Assembly (NCBI GenBank): GCA_023416655.1
Contig: JAEZHK010000015.1
Location: 1-23,478, forward strand
Length of the DNA: 23,478 bases
Direction of reading: 5' to 3'
DNA from: Bacillota bacterium
Lineage (GTDB): Bacteria > Bacillota > Clostridia > Christensenellales > Aristaeellaceae
Position 1 is the first letter of the stretch, and the number at the start of each line of letters is the position of its first letter. The notes beneath the pieces were generated by a model. The model worked only from the letters and a program-made list of their open reading frames with translations, did not search any database and had not been told where the DNA came from. A program made the translations under genes and the position numbers. Below, one piece after another: positions 21,948 to 23,478 of this stretch.

Positions 21948-21995
21948 ATGCATATCCTGAAGCCAAAGTTCTATTTTTCTGGCGAGCGAATGTGA
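21948..21995 (+). CDS. 15-codon upstream ORF, candidate leader peptide
   Basis: ATG to TGA encoding MHILKPKFYFSGERM, with a perfect AAGGAGG (21933-21939) eight bases upstream, better than the site of the main gene. It lies wholly inside the metY leader, ends 55 bases before the metY ATG, and its last codons are the 5' arm of a stem-loop. It has no run of Met or Cys codons apart from the terminal Met, so classical attenuation by charged tRNA is not obvious. Too short to recognise by homology; expression is inferred from the ribosome binding site alone. Confidence 0.5.
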   Translation: MHILKPKFYFSGERM

Positions 21996-22030
21996 CCGGC
22001 AGTACCGGTGACCATCCGCAGCGCCAGAAA
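21976..22030 (+). other. Leader stem-loop overlapping the upstream ORF
   Basis: TTTCTGGCG (21976-21984) pairs perfectly with CGCCAGAAA (22022-22030). Inside is a second hairpin, ACCGG (21995-21999) with CCGGT (22005-22009). The 5' outer arm is coding sequence of the upstream ORF, and the structure ends just before the metY ribosome binding site (AGAGGG, 22039-22044). Ribosomes on the upstream ORF would melt it. Confidence 0.6.
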
Positions 22031-22050
22031 TAATGGAAAGAGGGATGAAT

Positions 22051-23337
22051 ATGTCTGAATACCGCTTTGAAACCCTGCAGATCCACGCCGGGCAGGAGAC
22101 GCCCGATTCCGCGACCGACGCCCGCGCGGTGCCGGTGTACCTGACCAGCTCTTACGTCTTCAAGGACTGCGCCACCGCGGCGGGCCGCTTCGGCCTCTCG
22201 GAAGGTGGCAACATCTATTCGCGCATCATGAACCCCACGACGGACGCCTTCGAAAAGCGCATCGCCGCGCTGGAAGGTGGCGTGGCCGCGCTGGCCACCG
22301 CCTCGGGGGCCGCGGCGGTCACCTATTCGATCCAGAACATCGCCCACGCCGGGGACCACATCGTGTCCGACCACGCCATCTACGGCGGCACCTACAACCT
22401 CTTCGCCCACACGCTGAAGGAGTTCGGCATCGACACCACGTTCGTGAACGGCCTCAACCCGGCAAACTTTGAGGCGGCCATCCGACCCAATACCAAGGCG
22501 CTCTTCATCGAGAGCCTCGGAAACCCAAACTCCACCATCGTCGACGTGGAAGCGGTGGCCGAAATCGCCCACAAGCATGGCATCCCGCTGATCGTTGACA
22601 ACACATTCGCCACGCCCTACCTGTTTAGGCCCATCGAGCACGGGGCGGACATCGTGGTTCACTCCGCGACCAAGTTCATCGGCGGCCACGGCGCGGCGAT
22701 CGGCGGCGTGATTGTGGACGGCGGAAAGTTTGACTGGTCGGCCAGCGGCAAGTTTCCCGGCCTCTCCACGCCCAACCCCAGTTATCATGGCGTGGTGCTC
22801 ACCGACGCGGTGGGCGCGCTGGCCTACATCATCAAGGCGCGCGTGACGCTCTTGCGTGACACCGGCGCGACGCTCAGCCCGCTGCACTCGTTTTTGTTCC
22901 TGCAGGGCCTCGAGTCGCTGTCGCTGCGCGTGGAGCGGCACGTGTTCAACGCGCTGAAAGTGGTCGACTACCTGGCGAAACACCCGAAAGTGGAGCGCGT
23001 CAACCACCCCGCGCTTCCGCAACACCCCAACCACGCGCTATACGAGAACTACTTCCCGAACGGCGCGGGCTCCATCTTCACCTTTGAGATCGCGGGCAGC
23101 GCGGAGGACGCCAGAAAGTTCATCGACAGCCTGAAGCTGTTCTCGCTGCTCGCCAACGTGGCGGACGCCAAATCGCTGGTCATCCACCCAGCCTCCACCA
23201 CCCACTCGCAGATGAACGAGCAGGAGCTGGAGCATTCCGGCATCAAGCCCAACACCGTCCGCCTCTCCATCGGCACGGAGCACGTGGACGACATCATCGG
23301 GGACCTCGAGCAGGCACTTGAGAAGGCGTTTGGCTGA
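22051..23337 (+). CDS. metY: O-acetylhomoserine sulfhydrylase (PLP-dependent, Cys/Met metabolism family)
   Basis: 428 residues. It converts O-acetylhomoserine and sulfide (or methanethiol) to homocysteine (or methionine), in the cytoplasm with pyridoxal phosphate. Seen directly: ETLQIHAGQETPDSATDARAVPVYLTSSY at the N-terminus, SRIMNPTTDAFEKRIAALEGG, the PLP-stacking FESLGNPNS-type block (here IESLGNPNSTIVDVE), IVDNTFATPYL, the PLP lysine K208 in HSATKFIGGHG, and the C-terminal SLVIHPASTTHSQ followed by VRLSIGTEHVDDI. The long insertion GKFPGLSTPNPSYHG distinguishes MetY from cystathionine synthases and lyases. Three in-frame ATGs compete (22033, 22045, 22051); 22051 has AGAGGG six bases upstream. 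Confidence 0.95.
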   Translation: MSEYRFETLQIHAGQETPDSATDARAVPVYLTSSYVFKDCATAAGRFGLSEGGNIYSRIMNPTTDAFEKRIAALEGGVAALATASGAAAVTYSIQNIAHAGDHIVSDHAIYGGTYNLFAHTLKEFGIDTTFVNGLNPANFEAAIRPNTKALFIESLGNPNSTIVDVEAVAEIAHKHGIPLIVDNTFATPYLFRPIEHGADIVVHSATKFIGGHGAAIGGVIVDGGKFDWSASGKFPGLSTPNPSYHGVVLTDAVGALAYIIKARVTLLRDTGATLSPLHSFLFLQGLESLSLRVERHVFNALKVVDYLAKHPKVERVNHPALPQHPNHALYENYFPNGAGSIFTFEIAGSAEDARKFIDSLKLFSLLANVADAKSLVIHPASTTHSQMNEQELEHSGIKPNTVRLSIGTEHVDDIIGDLEQALEKAFG

Positions 23338-23478
23338 TACTAATTCCAAATATAAATGCGTCGTCGCGTCGGCCCTTTTCGCGCAGTGCTGTGTCGCTCT
23401 CCGTTCAACGTAGCGCTGCTACGCCTCACTCCGGCTCCTTGCTCTGCATCGAAAATTTCTCGACGCTTTGGACGCATT
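23338..23478. repeat. Dispersed MITE-like repeat, copy B, inverted and cut by the window end
   Basis: It begins TACTAATTCCAAAT directly after the metY stop. It aligns with the reverse strand of copy A: GTCGTCGCG (23360-23368), TGTCGCTCTCCG (23392-23403), TAGCGCTGCTA (23411-23421), CGGCTCCTTG (23432-23441) and GCTTTGGAC (23465-23473). The two outer ends align without gaps over their first 34 bases. The distal inverted repeat lies outside the window. Confidence 0.8.

Noticed and set aside
21916..22050. T-box or SAM riboswitch upstream of metY
   Set aside because: There is no T-box AGGGTGGNACCGCG core and no SAM-I-type core with its kink-turn; the leader is also too short.
1..23478. CRISPR array, tRNA, rRNA or prophage genes
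   Set aside because: I looked for regularly spaced direct repeats, cloverleaf-like sequences with TTC-anchored arms and phage structural genes, and found none I could support.

Overview
The window is a GC-rich stretch (most genes have strongly G/C third positions) from a low-complexity-free bacterial chromosome. Everything points to a spore-forming or formerly spore-forming anaerobic member of Clostridia (Bacillota): an extended clostridial-type ribosomal protein L17, an HPr-like protein without the phospho-histidine, a lepA/hemW cluster, a cotJA-cotJB-cotJC spore coat operon, an SdpR/SdpI pair, a stand-alone NrdD-C-terminus-like protein, paired DUF606 membrane proteins, and consistently strong AGGAGG ribosome binding sites. 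I cannot name the genus from sequence alone.

Layout. 1-887: the 3' end of rplQ, a series of perfect hairpins, and a gene-free spacer rich in palindromes. 888-4779: HPr-like gene (minus), then lepA, a YcxB-like membrane protein and hemW as one tightly packed plus-strand operon. 4860-5918: an autorepressor/membrane protein pair (sdpR-sdpI) behind a textbook promoter and a perfect palindromic operator. 6067-10572: an RNA methyltransferase, a GH127-like protein that appears to have lost all four zinc ligands, and a MATE exporter. 10640-11860: cotJC, cotJB, cotJA (minus) behind a candidate sporulation-sigma promoter. 11895-13066: a decayed accessory island with a ferritin-like gene remnant, an unrecognised ORF fragment, a broken IS256-family transposase and one end of a dispersed repeat. 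13075-18438: envelope and sugar-nucleotide genes (GT2, manA, nucleotidyltransferase; minus strand) flanking a large nuclease-helicase fusion (plus strand), whose promoter interlocks with that of manA. 18579-20779: an NrdD-like small protein, two DUF606 genes, and a divergent Crp/Fnr regulator with a perfect palindrome in the shared promoter region. 21009-23337: a secreted peptidoglycan-binding protein and an O-acetylhomoserine sulfhydrylase, each preceded by a long structured leader.

How it fits together: most of the window is ordinary core and cell-envelope housekeeping. The less ordinary parts are regulatory and structural. These are palindromic operators placed exactly on promoters (sdpR, manA/helicase, crp, metY), candidate tandem NrdR boxes on the NrdD-like gene, a 15-codon upstream ORF that would be read through one arm of a hairpin ahead of metY, and a roughly 160-bp dispersed repeat present in two near-complete copies (19967-20129 and, inverted, from 23338 to the window end) and one remnant (13026-13066). 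I found no CRISPR array, tRNA, rRNA, prophage or complete insertion sequence.
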